The position numbers were made by a program, and so were the translations under genes. The notes below the pieces were generated by a model that saw only the letters and a list, made by a program, of their open reading frames with translations, did no database searches and was not told the DNA's origin. From Secundilactobacillus kimchicus JCM 15530 (GTDB lineage Bacteria; Bacillota; Bacilli; Lactobacillales; Lactobacillaceae), in the NCBI RefSeq assembly GCF_001433995.1, contig NZ_AZCX01000009.1, positions 1 through 64,000 of the forward strand: 64,000 nt of DNA. Reading direction: 5' to 3'. Below are positions 1 through 8,258 of this stretch, piece after piece. How positions within the stretch are numbered: the first letter of the stretch is position 1; every line of letters begins with the position of its first letter.

Positions 1-51
1 GAACCGCCGAACTAATATGCTATACTGTAGAACAACAGGGGGACTTAACTG
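1..51 (+). promoter_or_regulatory. Promoter and leader of surface-protein copy 1
   Basis: A -10 box TATACT lies at 21-26, and the sequence CAACAGGGGGACTTAA with its ribosome site precedes the ATG at 52. The same leader occurs in front of the copies at 5944-6738 and 7217-7990. In the 7217-7990 copy the -35 is TTGAAC with a 16-base spacer; here the window edge cuts that box, leaving only GAAC at 1-4. Confidence 0.8.
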
Positions 52-915
52 ATGAAAAAAACCAACGCATTATTACTTGCAGCAACCACTCTAGGACTAG
101 GATTCGCTGCATTCACCACAACGCATACTGAGACCGCTCATGCGGCTTATTACACTTGGACGAAGACGAAGAATTATTCGCCAAGTGTCGCTATGAAACA
201 GAAAACACCGGGCACGACTGCTTATATGTGGGACGCCCACCACACCCGGAAGCTTCATAACCTAAAAAACTATCCAAGTGCTACTTGGTACCTATCAAAG
301 AGTGTGAAGATGACACGCGGTGGTAAGAGTGCGATTTACTACCGACTGACTAGTGGCGGGGTTAGTGGTTATGTTTGGCGCGGATATTTGGCAAAAGGTG
401 TAAATAATATCAACACAGGGAACACTCAAGCGAGTGGTAATTCGTCGAATGCTATCCCGAATACTGATCCTTCATTGATTGACAGTTCTTTGAATAATCA
501 GTTGATTAGCATGTTCCCAGGCACTGTGCAGGATTCTAAGCTTCAAAAATTAGCAAACGCATATCCTTCAGAAAAGTTGAGTACAAGTGGCTACAGTTCA
601 CAAGCCGATAGTAGCAGTTTCGATAACCTAGTACAAACTCAGTTAGCTACTAGTTACGTAAAAATTGGTCCATTGATTACCGGGAATAACGTTGAACCAC
701 GTAAATCTTTCATCGCTGGAACAACGAGTTTTACGGATTATATTAAGGAAAATGCATCAATTTATGATGGGTTTAACGCAACCAATAAAAAGGTCAACTT
801 CTCTGGATACAAAGGTTACCACATTGGGGCATATGTGAGTCCTAAGAGTGTCACTAGTGATCCGAACACTGGAACTAAAGGATACGGTGATTTTGTCGTT
901 CTACTGGTCAAATAA
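52..915 (+). CDS. Secreted wall-associated protein, SH3/GW-like family, copy 1
   Basis: 287 residues with a classical signal peptide (MKKTNALLLAATTLGLGFAAF, cleavage near THAHA-A around residue 32). Residues about 33-115 form an SH3-like module with the pattern AYMWDAHHTRKLHNL, TWYLSKSVKM, IYYRL and GYVWRGYL. A Ser/Asn-rich linker follows, then a C-terminal domain of about 150 residues ending GYGDFVVLLV that I do not recognise. Copies 2, 3 and 4 nearby share the leader, signal peptide and SH3-like module but differ strongly in the C-terminal domain. The SH3-like module also resembles the N-terminal half of the NlpC/P60 protein at 40656-41405. A wall-bound extracellular role is inferred; no catalytic motif was seen. 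GGGGGACTT serves as ribosome site. Confidence 0.85.
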   Translation: MKKTNALLLAATTLGLGFAAFTTTHTETAHAAYYTWTKTKNYSPSVAMKQKTPGTTAYMWDAHHTRKLHNLKNYPSATWYLSKSVKMTRGGKSAIYYRLTSGGVSGYVWRGYLAKGVNNINTGNTQASGNSSNAIPNTDPSLIDSSLNNQLISMFPGTVQDSKLQKLANAYPSEKLSTSGYSSQADSSSFDNLVQTQLATSYVKIGPLITGNNVEPRKSFIAGTTSFTDYIKENASIYDGFNATNKKVNFSGYKGYHIGAYVSPKSVTSDPNTGTKGYGDFVVLLVK

Positions 916-997
916 TTGATTATGCAAAATGAAAGCTACAAAAACCAAGTACTTTAAATGTTTAAATTAACAGACCATACTTAATATTGAAGCACTT

Positions 998-1035
998 AAA
1001 AAGGTAGTCAGATGGCATTTCTGACTACCTTTTTT
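998..1035 (+). terminator. Rho-independent terminator after copy 1
   Basis: The arms AAAAAGGTAGTCAGA and TCTGACTACCTTTTTT are perfectly complementary around a short TGGCATT loop and end in a T run. It closes the transcription unit of copy 1 and may also insulate the phage-like block that follows. Confidence 0.9.
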
Positions 1036-1055
1036 GACGTCCAAACTCTTTTGTA

Positions 1056-1075
1056 ACCAGAGAGAAGTCTCTGGT
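1056..1075. repeat. Short inverted repeat
   Basis: ACCAGAGA and TCTCTGGT flank a four-base loop just past the stop of the minus-strand gene at 1088. There is no clear T run, so terminator function is uncertain. Confidence 0.4.
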
Positions 1076-1087
1076 CGGGGTTCCGCA

Positions 1088-1501
1088 TTATAGCTTTGTG
1101 CTCAAAATGTTTTCTTTGATTGGAAACGTGTCCCTGTGTATGGAGAGTCCCGATGACTGATCATAAATAGCGTAAATTAAACAAGCATAGAACTGGACCT
1201 CTTCAAAAGTCGCTGTCGATTTAGCCATAATTTGGGGGTACTTTTCACAAAGGAACATTCGAACCTTCTGAGGAGCTTCACGCTTCACATACAATTTTTC
1301 TAGGTAGTCAGCACTAATCTGAAAATCGAGACTCTTACTTTCTCTAATTCGATCAATCGTAAAACAAACTGCTCTCATCTTCTCACTATGGGAAAATCGG
1401 ACCCAATATAACAAGTACCGTTTGGTCCTCTCCACAGTTTCCTCCAGATCTAGTGTGACATCCTTAATTAGCCGTTTTCCTTTTGGGAACATATTAAACA
1501 C
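1088..1501 (-). CDS. ArpU-like phage-type regulator, paralog A
   Basis: 137 residues. It is clearly related to the protein at 2564-2959. Both have an N-terminal (T/S)V.R.K.YL segment, a central D.(I/L)..L...K...(D/K)(V/E) stretch, a YP motif (KYPQIMAKST versus RYPDFFGEST) and a C-terminal helix ending in A.(Y/F)D. This layout resembles the ArpU/RinA-type activators that phages use for late genes, and the neighbouring holin supports that. The family call is by pattern, not by a profile search. The GTG at 1501 and the ATG at 1492 are both possible starts and neither has a good ribosome site. It lies downstream of the holin on the same strand, with about 330 bases between them. Confidence 0.6.
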   Translation of the reverse strand: MFNMFPKGKRLIKDVTLDLEETVERTKRYLLYWVRFSHSEKMRAVCFTIDRIRESKSLDFQISADYLEKLYVKREAPQKVRMFLCEKYPQIMAKSTATFEEVQFYACLIYAIYDQSSGLSIHRDTFPIKENILSTKL

Positions 1502-1828
1502 ATACTTTCTAAAAAATCAAATTAACAACATTAATAACACTATTACTTATTTCAGTAAAAAACACAACTTTTTAAAACCTCATAAACTTGTTAATATGGC
1601 CTATTCAGTCCCTTCTGGCAGCATGTTTCTAAATCGAAATAGTGTTGTTTTTAAGGGAACTAAAGCGCTTCACAAGCCCACTTAAATTATCTATGAAAAT
1701 GAACAATAACTTAAATATTACATTTTCATTTCTTTTTTTGCTAATTGTTGAACATTAACCTCATCGTCGCCAAAGAAGCACCTGTTCTTAGCTCGTATTT
1801 ACAATGCTCTACGAATCCTCAAACAATC
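1502..1828. other. Gene-free AT-rich stretch
   Basis: About 330 AT-rich bases between paralog A and the holin. No convincing coding sequence, terminator or promoter was recognised; an open frame on the plus strand overlapping 1422-1685 has no ribosome site and no protein-like composition. Confidence 0.5.
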
Positions 1829-2191
1829 TCAAGAACGGGATTTTAACGGTGTGTCTTTAAATTCTTGATACGCTTTTTCGACCTTAGCTGACACGGTTTC
1901 CTCTGTCAGTTGTAGATCAAGCAAGCTAAGCTTTCGGTTAATAAATTTGATGGCCTCCGCCTTCCGTTCCTCATTGCTTAAAGTGCTCATTAGGGCTAGT
2001 TCAGGAACAATTGTCGCCGCCAAATCATCTGCAATTTGGAGAGTTCGTACTTTAATGCTGGAAGTTTCATCCTGTAGTTTGGCCTGGGCAATCGGATGAA
2101 GTAGTTTATAGGCTACAAAGAGAGCTGTCCCGAGAAACGCAATAACGCCATTTTTGTCCAACCACTGAATCCAACTTAGTATTTCTGACAT
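1829..2191 (-). CDS. Phage holin, LLH family
   Basis: 120 residues starting MSEILSWIQWLDKNG, with one hydrophobic segment (residues about 15-32, GVIAFLGTALFVAYKLL) followed by a long charged helix rich in Glu, Lys and Ala. This size and layout match LLH-type phage holins, which form membrane holes for murein hydrolase release. A strong AAGGAGG at about 2200-2206 precedes the ATG at 2191, so the longer frame to 2236 is rejected. No endolysin with catalytic residues accompanies it here. The nearest wall-targeting protein is the leaderless SH3-phosphoesterase encoded divergently at 3081-5711. Confidence 0.75.
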   Translation of the reverse strand: MSEILSWIQWLDKNGVIAFLGTALFVAYKLLHPIAQAKLQDETSSIKVRTLQIADDLAATIVPELALMSTLSNEERKAEAIKFINRKLSLLDLQLTEETVSAKVEKAYQEFKDTPLKSRS

Positions 2192-2563
2192 CCTGATATA
2201 CCTCCTTCTTTTGGATATCTTTAGGATGTCATTCACGACTCATAAAAGAAACTGTCAATTACTATCGATTTATCCCGCAATCCTTTATTACGAAAATAGA
2301 ATAATTTGTAATATAAGAGTCCCAAATAGAATGAAATATTTCTGTAATATACCTTAAGAATTGTTAAATATCCTAATAATACCAGTACGTTAGAAGGGGT
2401 TTAAACGTTACAGAACTGTTGCGAATTTCTTAAATTTTTATAAAGAAACTTTTGTAATTTTAATTATTTAGCCAAAATTTTGTTTGCGGTTTATATCACA
2501 AACTGCTATTTTCGTATTTGTACTCATCAAATATTCAAATGGAAATCTGGAGGTATTAGTTGA
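2192..2563. other. AT-rich divergent intergenic region
   Basis: About 370 bases separate the divergent holin and ArpU-like paralog B. The sequence is strongly AT-rich and must hold both promoters, but I could not place convincing -35/-10 pairs. Open frames here on both strands overlap paralog B and look like shadows. Confidence 0.5.
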
Positions 2564-2959
2564 ATGGCTAATCAATATTCTGTTCATAACATCAATAAGT
2601 CTGAAAGTGTCAATCGCGTCAAATATTATCTCACCCATTACGGAGACCCCGAAGCCGAGATGGCGTGCCACTTCGGTATCCCACTGTGTGACCAAAGTCG
2701 CAATATCCGGCAAACAATTCAGACCTTGCGAGATACAGATTCAACTCAGAATCAGTTGTATGCAGACCTGATTGCTTTACATTTTTTGAAAAAGAAGCCC
2801 TGTGACGAGGTTCAATCAATCCTGCTAGAGAGATATCCGGATTTTTTTGGTGAATCTACCAGTGCCTACTTCAGAATGCAGTTCAAAGCGCTTTTACGAT
2901 TTGCTTTTTTCGACCCAACCGCACATTTGTTGGTCTCCATCAAGAACTCCGACAGTTAA
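2564..2959 (+). CDS. ArpU-like phage-type regulator, paralog B
   Basis: 131 residues, preceded by GGAGG ten bases upstream of the ATG. Homologous to the protein at 1088-1501. The C-terminal part (RYPDFFGEST then FRMQFKALLRFAFF) resembles the end of ArpU/RinA-like late-gene activators, where a YYR.K..ALL.FA helix contacts DNA. It sits 121 bases upstream of the SH3-phosphoesterase gene in the same direction, so that gene is the obvious target. Family assignment rests on pattern only. Confidence 0.6.
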   Translation: MANQYSVHNINKSESVNRVKYYLTHYGDPEAEMACHFGIPLCDQSRNIRQTIQTLRDTDSTQNQLYADLIALHFLKKKPCDEVQSILLERYPDFFGESTSAYFRMQFKALLRFAFFDPTAHLLVSIKNSDS

Positions 2960-2978
2960 CGATAGTTTATGCGAGTAA

Positions 2979-2994
2979 TTGACATTAATTGACA
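2979..2994 (+). promoter_or_regulatory. Direct repeat ATTGACA x2, one helical turn apart
   Basis: TTGACA occurs at 2979-2984 and again at 2989-2994, each preceded by AA(T)T, ten bases apart, upstream of the gene at 3081. No canonical -10 lies 16-18 bases from either. This looks more like an activator site than a simple promoter. A link to the ArpU-like protein encoded just upstream is inference. Confidence 0.4.
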
Positions 2995-3080
2995 GTTTTA
3001 TTTTTTTAGTCTGCGTTTTATGCTTTGGTTGTCGACGAAACAACGAGGCCTCCAATCAAAAAATGTGAGGATGATGAATA

Positions 3081-5711
3081 ATGGACGTTACAGCAGCAAC
3101 CAACACACCAGAAATGTATACCATTACTGCTTCAGGGACATTCACCTTTGACCGAAATGTCGGGGTCCGAACCAGTCCCTTTATGGCCCAATCTAGTGCT
3201 GCCACCTATGTAGCCGGTGAATCAGTCAACTACGACAGTAAAGTCAAGAATGACAATCACCTTTGGTTAAGTTATATCGGGGCATCCGGCAACCGAGTAT
3301 ATGTTGATTACGCCAACATTGCGAATAACGAATATTTTGGGACTGATACGAATTCGACTGACCCGATTCAAGCTGGTTCTGAGCCCACAACCGGTGAGGG
3401 GTTAGGAACGCTCTATGGACAAGAGGGGGCTAATCACGCTGACGCCACCCCAGATGGAACAACTTACACCACAACTGGGAACTTCACCTACACCACTAAC
3501 GGGGCCTATGGCCGTGAAACAACGTTGATGGATAGTCAAGGGATCGATCACATTGTAGTGAATTCCACGGTGCCTTATACCGCTAAGATTAAGGCCGATA
3601 ATCACTATTGGCTGAAATATGTGAGTGCTAACGATGGCAAAACGTACTACGTCCCATATGCGACGATTGTTGACAGCACGACCGGTGTTCTGCGGTACTA
3701 CGGGGAAGATAGCAACTGGGGCGACCCAGTTTACGCTTCCGGTGGCAGTACCTCAACTGGCGGCGGTCTCCCAACGCCAAGTGACCAAGAAAACTTAGGT
3801 GAACTTACCGGTGCTGAAGGCGCCGCAGTGGCTAATCAAACAGCCGATGGGACAGTTCTAGACTCTCAAGGTCACATGGGTATTGTCGCTGACGTAAACG
3901 TTTACGAAACCCCGGATATCAATTCGACGGTTATTGACACCTTAGCTGGCGGTAATGACATTTACTACGAAGCTAAGGTGAAATCTGGAAACTACTATTG
4001 GGCTTGTTACTCACCGAATGACGATGGTCATTATGTCTACTTCCCATATGCGCAAATCAGTCCTTTTGTCTCATACGTTACTGACGAGAACCCTGGTGAC
4101 CCGGTTTACACAACAGGTGGTGGAACAACCGGCGGTCGGGATCAAGGTGGGGTTGATACCGGTACGCCATCACTAAGTGGTGCGCAACCATTAGCTAGTC
4201 TGGATGGGTATAAATTCCCAATGAAGGGCTGGGTAAAAATGTTAAGTGGTGCTGCAACTCGAACACAACCGACATTTTCATCAGATTTTGAAACTGGTAC
4301 TACGCACGCAAAAGGTACAAAAGTCAACTATGTTGGAAAAACAAACGGTACTGAGCACACTCGTATGTGGGTGAAATTTGCGAACGGTCACTACATGCCA
4401 ATTGGCCAGTTGTCAGTCGGACTTAATGACTTAACGAAAAATAACGATAGTGCTTACAGTGAAACCGTTGCAAATTATGTCCAAGATCAAAACACATCTC
4501 AACCTTGGGAAAATATCTGGCCATATACTAAAATGGTTAATGGTAAGACCCGTGGTAATAAGGTTTACGGTCCTAATAACACTAGCTGGGAGGAAGGTTA
4601 CAATATTGACAACTTAACACCTTCCGAGGATTTTGTACCAACTTCGGACGAAATTGATGAAATGGAAAGAATTAAAAGTGAAATCACAGCTAATCGAAAC
4701 GATGACGATGTACTAATCACTTATATTACCGATACTCACGTAGATAGTTACCAAACACCGGGGACCGCTATGGGTCTTCGAGCGATCATGTTGGCTAGCT
4801 ACTTCACTAGCCATTATGGGACAGATCTCATGATTCATGGTGGCGATCTAAATGACGGTGTGAAGTCTCGAGAACTTAGTTTGATTGATACTGAACGTGC
4901 GGTTGATGCTGTTAAACTTAGCCGACGCCCGTACATTATCCTTCAGGGTAACCACGATGATAATTCTGGCTATGTTCGTGATATGGCTGGTTACCAAATG
5001 GACCAAATCGTTACGGCAGCTGACGAATGGTCACTACGTTCATCTCAATGGTTACAACGACCGTCAAATCCCAATAATGCTGTGTATGGGACTTATGAGA
5101 TCCCTGACAGTAATATTACTGTTCTTGTGCTGGACGGTTTTGATCAGCCAGAAATTGCCACTGATACGACCGACGATGGAAATCCACACTTCAACACGTT
5201 TAGACATGGATTCACACGCTATTCGAAACCCCAGTATGATTGGTTAGTAAACACATTGCCACAATTAGCTGCTTCTGGCAGAAAAATTATGGTATTTAAC
5301 CATATCATGCCTCGCGGGGTAACCGGTTGGAAAACTCTTCTCGATTTATCGAATCATTTCGAAAATGCTCATGATTTATCGGGTTACTCTGCACTGATTT
5401 ATGATGAGTTAACAAAATACAGTAATAGTATTATCGGATACGTCGCCGGTCATACCCATGAAGATGACCACGCGTATAGCGGTGGGATTCAATTTGTTAC
5501 GACAACCTGCGCATTACCAGATCGTGGTACTGGTGACGAAAATCGAGCTCCAAAAGGGAATCGTGACCAGCTGGCTTTTGATGTCTTCCAGATTAGCACT
5601 AAGAATGGTACTGTTAATCGGCATCGATATGGTTTCGGAGATGACAACATGAGTCCCAACCAATATCTACCTTCACTAGGCGGTTCACGCTTAGCTGAAT
5701 GGTCTTTCTAG
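3081..5711 (+). CDS. SH3-repeat protein with metallophosphoesterase domain, no signal peptide
   Basis: 876 residues. Four related SH3-like modules lie at about 10-82, 125-200, 265-330 and 370-445, each with a KVK.(D/G)N.(L/Y)W pattern or a variant of it, joined by Gly/Ser/Thr linkers. Residues about 540-830 form a calcineurin-like metallophosphoesterase with the full metal-ligand set: D551-x-H553, GGD589, GNHD around N624-H625-D626, H741 in FNHIM, and GHTH with H791 and H793. No signal peptide or membrane segment is present: the start MDVTAATNT follows GAGGATGATGA, and an in-frame TGA at 3075-3077 excludes a longer N-terminus. SH3 modules of this kind bind the bacterial wall, so export is expected, perhaps through the holin encoded at 1829. 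Hydrolysis of a phosphodiester (nucleotide, teichoic acid or DNA) is inference; no substrate can be read from sequence. A phage tail or baseplate part is the main alternative. Confidence 0.8.
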   Translation: MDVTAATNTPEMYTITASGTFTFDRNVGVRTSPFMAQSSAATYVAGESVNYDSKVKNDNHLWLSYIGASGNRVYVDYANIANNEYFGTDTNSTDPIQAGSEPTTGEGLGTLYGQEGANHADATPDGTTYTTTGNFTYTTNGAYGRETTLMDSQGIDHIVVNSTVPYTAKIKADNHYWLKYVSANDGKTYYVPYATIVDSTTGVLRYYGEDSNWGDPVYASGGSTSTGGGLPTPSDQENLGELTGAEGAAVANQTADGTVLDSQGHMGIVADVNVYETPDINSTVIDTLAGGNDIYYEAKVKSGNYYWACYSPNDDGHYVYFPYAQISPFVSYVTDENPGDPVYTTGGGTTGGRDQGGVDTGTPSLSGAQPLASLDGYKFPMKGWVKMLSGAATRTQPTFSSDFETGTTHAKGTKVNYVGKTNGTEHTRMWVKFANGHYMPIGQLSVGLNDLTKNNDSAYSETVANYVQDQNTSQPWENIWPYTKMVNGKTRGNKVYGPNNTSWEEGYNIDNLTPSEDFVPTSDEIDEMERIKSEITANRNDDDVLITYITDTHVDSYQTPGTAMGLRAIMLASYFTSHYGTDLMIHGGDLNDGVKSRELSLIDTERAVDAVKLSRRPYIILQGNHDDNSGYVRDMAGYQMDQIVTAADEWSLRSSQWLQRPSNPNNAVYGTYEIPDSNITVLVLDGFDQPEIATDTTDDGNPHFNTFRHGFTRYSKPQYDWLVNTLPQLAASGRKIMVFNHIMPRGVTGWKTLLDLSNHFENAHDLSGYSALIYDELTKYSNSIIGYVAGHTHEDDHAYSGGIQFVTTTCALPDRGTGDENRAPKGNRDQLAFDVFQISTKNGTVNRHRYGFGDDNMSPNQYLPSLGGSRLAEWSF

Positions 5712-5772
5712 GGTAATCTATCACTTGTTCAAAAAGAGGCTTTGACATATCTCGGCTTTCGCAAGGCGAATA

Positions 5773-5810
5773 AAGACGAAAAACCGTATTTTTGGGTTTT
5801 CGTCTTTTCT
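5773..5810 (+). terminator. Terminator after SH3-phosphoesterase gene
   Basis: AAAGACGAAAAACC and GGTTTTCGTCTTT form a stem around GTATTTTTG, followed by a T-rich run. Confidence 0.85.
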
Positions 5811-5831
5811 TTGTCCTGAATTATTTAAAGG

Positions 5832-5850
5832 GGTGAATTGACAATTCACC
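5832..5850. repeat. Perfect 19-bp palindrome
   Basis: GGTGAATTG and CAATTCACC flank a single A. It contains TTGACA, the same hexamer repeated at 2979-2994. It lies between two terminators, so it may be an operator or a third hairpin. Confidence 0.5.
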
Positions 5851-5855
5851 ATATC

Positions 5856-5899
5856 AAAAACACTACCCTAAGAACAAAACCGTTCTGGTAGTGTTTTTT
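5856..5899. terminator. Bidirectional terminator between convergent genes
   Basis: An A run, the arms ACACTACC/GGTAGTGT with inner AGAAC/GTTCT, then a T run. It serves the SH3-phosphoesterase gene on the plus strand and surface-protein copy 2 on the minus strand. Confidence 0.85.
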
Positions 5900-5943
5900 G
5901 TTTCCCGGACCCTTATATCACAGATATTTTGCACGTTGCTAGA

Positions 5944-6738
5944 TTAAGGCCTTAGGAATAATAGAGCGACATCCCCATATCGAGAAGAGCCTTTAGGAAA
6001 GACATACATACCCATTTGGTAGTTCTCCATACCATTCGAGTTGTTGTATTCATTTCCAATTCCTTGATCCAACGAAATTTCAGTGGTTAGTGCGGCTTTA
6101 ACACCATCGGCAAACGAAGCCCCTCCTTTAATCCCACCCTTTCCATCTGAGGCAAGAATTGACGTACTGGCCATTTTTAATTGTTCGTCCTTTGTTAGTT
6201 GCGTGTCCAAATGCTTAATCCATTGCGAGTCTCCCATTGAACTCCATGTATCATCGTACTTAGTATAATCTTGCATAATCTGTTGCAAACGAGCACTTAA
6301 AGTCGCTTTTGGAAAAAGATTTTTGACAATACTTTGTTCGCTGCTCGTAGCAACATTATCCGTAGGAATATAAGTTTCAAATCCGCCCATTTTGAGATAT
6401 CCGCGCCAAACGTACCCAAAAACCTGCTTCTTTGAGTTGACCAGGCGGTAATATATGCTTGACTTAGAGCCATTTGACATCTTAACGCTTTTAGACAGAT
6501 ACCAAGTAGTTGTAGGATAGTTTTTAAGATTATGTAACCTACGCGTATGATGTGTATTCCATACATACGCGGTCTCCTTAAAGTAACGCGCATGGACAGC
6601 AGGTGCTGGCGAATAATTCTTCGTCTTCGTCCAAGTATAATAAGCCGCCTGAGCGGTCTCAGTATGCGTTGTGGTGAATGCTGCGAATCCCAGCCCTAAG
6701 GTGGTCGCTGCGAGTAATAATGCGTTGGTTTTTTTCAT
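5944..6738 (-). CDS. Secreted wall-associated protein, copy 2
   Basis: 264 residues. The signal peptide and first 50 residues are almost identical to copy 1, including at DNA level over the leader and the codons around THTETA. The SH3-like module (AYVWNTHHTRRLHNL, TWYLSKSVKM, IYYRL, GYVWRGYL) spans about 33-118. The C-terminal domain differs from copy 1 but keeps an initial NLFP motif and a final YGDVALLFL. It is transcribed toward copy 1, so the two form inverted repeats about 5 kb apart around the phage-like block. Function beyond wall association is unknown. Confidence 0.85.
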   Translation of the reverse strand: MKKTNALLLAATTLGLGFAAFTTTHTETAQAAYYTWTKTKNYSPAPAVHARYFKETAYVWNTHHTRRLHNLKNYPTTTWYLSKSVKMSNGSKSSIYYRLVNSKKQVFGYVWRGYLKMGGFETYIPTDNVATSSEQSIVKNLFPKATLSARLQQIMQDYTKYDDTWSSMGDSQWIKHLDTQLTKDEQLKMASTSILASDGKGGIKGGASFADGVKAALTTEISLDQGIGNEYNNSNGMENYQMGMYVFPKGSSRYGDVALLFLRP

Positions 6739-6763
6739 GATTTAAGTCCCCCTGTTGCCATAC

Positions 6764-6791
6764 AGTATAACATATTTGTTTGGTGAGGCAA
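6764..6791 (-). promoter_or_regulatory. Promoter of surface-protein copy 2
   Basis: -35 TTGCCT (6786-6791), 16-base spacer, -10 TATACT (6764-6769), followed by the shared CAACAGGGGGACTTAA leader. Confidence 0.75.
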
Positions 6792-7164
6792 CGTTATCTG
6801 CTGAACAGCCTTGTAAACCGGTGTAAAGGAAAGGGGGTGTAAAAATGTAATATCAGTTACTTTTCTTTTGAAACACATAATATATTTATTAGCTCTGTTA
6901 GCTACATTGCGAGGTAGGCATTTGACTAACAAGTATCCTTTCTACTATGGCCAAGAAGCAGCGAACCATGAAGATTTTTTCAGGCGCTGTAATGTGCTAT
7001 GCCGACTTTGATGAAAGGATTAAGCCTATATGGAAACGCTCAGTGTGAGCCTCTTCGGCCTAATAAATATAGGAAACTAGCCCCTGCTTACAATCTTGAA
7101 TATTTGGATGATTGACAAAGACTGGTTATTTGACCTTTTAATAAAAAACCTTCAGACTTTCGAA
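6792..7164. other. Gene-free stretch between copies 2 and 3
   Basis: About 370 bases with no supported gene. A 38-codon frame at 6999-7115 begins MPTLMKGLSLYGNAQ and ends in a TGA, beyond which the frame would continue. It may be a decayed gene fragment but has no ribosome site. Confidence 0.5.
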
Positions 7165-7195
7165 CGAAAAAAGCCAACCCACATAAAGGCTGACT
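7165..7195 (-). terminator. Terminator after copy 3
   Basis: On the minus strand AGTCAGCC pairs with GGTTGGCT (two wobble pairs) and is followed by TTTTTTCG. Confidence 0.7.
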
Positions 7196-7216
7196 GACGT
7201 TGAAATTTGCTTTTTA

Positions 7217-7990
7217 CTAATTCACGCTAAATATAATGATTCCATTACCATAATACAGACTATTTTTGGGATAAAAATAAGCCCCAATTTTTTGTCCTTT
7301 ATGGGTTTGCGTATTGTAGTTTCCGCCATTATCAGTGATTGTACTATTAATGTAATCCTCCAGGGCAATTTTCCCGTGACGAAAATCAGTTAATGGACTC
7401 TTTGAATTTGGTACATAGCTTATTTGCGTGTGGCTATAAATGGCACCGTAAGTTGCTTTCATTATTCTGGCGTATCCAGGCACAGATTGATCAGGATTAG
7501 AGTAATTTCCTGAGTAATTTGCCATTGCCTGTAACGCTGGATCCTTAATGGTACCCGTAAATAAATCTAATACTTTTTGACTCATTGGCGATATTTCTGA
7601 TTGCCAGTGGTCATTTCCCGTAGCTACCGAATTGGGATTAATTCCCTTGGTAAAATAACCGCGGGCAACATAGCCAGTCACTGTATTTTGCTGATTCCGA
7701 ACCCGCCAGAAAATGGTTGAAGATTTACCATGGACCATTTTGACACTCTTGGTTACGTACCAAGTCGTTGTCGGGTAGTTTTGCATGTTATGACTGTACG
7801 CTGTATGGCGCGCATTCCACATGAGTGCGGACCCGCCAATAACTGCCTGATGATACGGTTTTGCAGGCGAATAAGTCTTGCTTTTGACCGTTTTGTAGGC
7901 TGCACTGGCAGTCGTCGAAAATGAGGCAAAACTTGCTAGCCCAATCCCCAATGTCACCGCAATAAGTATGAATAAATGACTTTTTTTCAT
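7217..7990 (-). CDS. Secreted wall-associated protein, copy 3
   Basis: 257 residues with a signal peptide that is diverged from copies 1 and 2 (MKKSHLFILIAVTLGIGLA), although the upstream leader and promoter match copy 1 almost base for base. The SH3-like module has ALMWNARHTAYSHNM, TWYVTKSVKM, IFWRV and GYVARGYF. The C-terminal domain starts with LDLFTGTIKD, similar to SMFPGTVQD in copy 1, and ends YYGNGIIIFSV. The substrate and role are unknown. Confidence 0.85.
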   Translation of the reverse strand: MKKSHLFILIAVTLGIGLASFASFSTTASAAYKTVKSKTYSPAKPYHQAVIGGSALMWNARHTAYSHNMQNYPTTTWYVTKSVKMVHGKSSTIFWRVRNQQNTVTGYVARGYFTKGINPNSVATGNDHWQSEISPMSQKVLDLFTGTIKDPALQAMANYSGNYSNPDQSVPGYARIMKATYGAIYSHTQISYVPNSKSPLTDFRHGKIALEDYINSTITDNGGNYNTQTHKGQKIGAYFYPKNSLYYGNGIIIFSVN

Positions 7991-8015
7991 GATTTAAGTC
8001 CCCCTGTTGCTCTAC

Positions 8016-8043
8016 AGTATAGCATATTAGTTCGGCGGTTCAA
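8016..8043 (-). promoter_or_regulatory. Promoter of surface-protein copy 3
   Basis: -35 TTGAAC (8038-8043), 16-base spacer, -10 TATACT (8016-8021). The sequence from GAACCGCC to the ribosome site matches positions 1-48 of the window with few changes. Confidence 0.75.
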
Positions 8044-8164
8044 TTTGGTCAGCTAAACGACGCTGCCTGCTAGCATTAGAGAGGGAAAGTAAAAAGATGA
8101 ATGTCACTATTTTTATCAGAAACTTCATCACCAATCCTGACTCTTAAGGCCGGTAACAGTTTAG

Positions 8165-8213
8165 CCAAAAAAATACGCGCCAATCGCTAGATTACAGGCT
8201 AGCGATTGGCGCG
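8165..8213 (-). terminator. Strong terminator upstream of copy 3
   Basis: Fifteen-base perfect arms (8176-8190 and 8199-8213, CGCGCCAATCGCTAG and its complement) around an eight-base loop. The A run at 8168-8173 gives a T run on the minus strand. It would end transcripts from the glycosyltransferase remnant and copy 4. Confidence 0.8.
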
Positions 8214-8258
8214 CATTTTAAATTGCTGGCACTTGTTTAAGAATCAAGATCTACCGGT

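Noticed and set aside
1422-1685. 87-residue plus-strand frame
   Set aside because: Overlaps the ArpU-like gene antisense, has no ribosome site and a composition typical of AT-rich noncoding DNA.
6999-7115. 38-codon frame starting MPTLMKGLSLYGNAQ, with a possible continuation past a TGA
   Set aside because: No ribosome site, a stop at 6990-6992 upstream and no family recognised. At most a decayed fragment.
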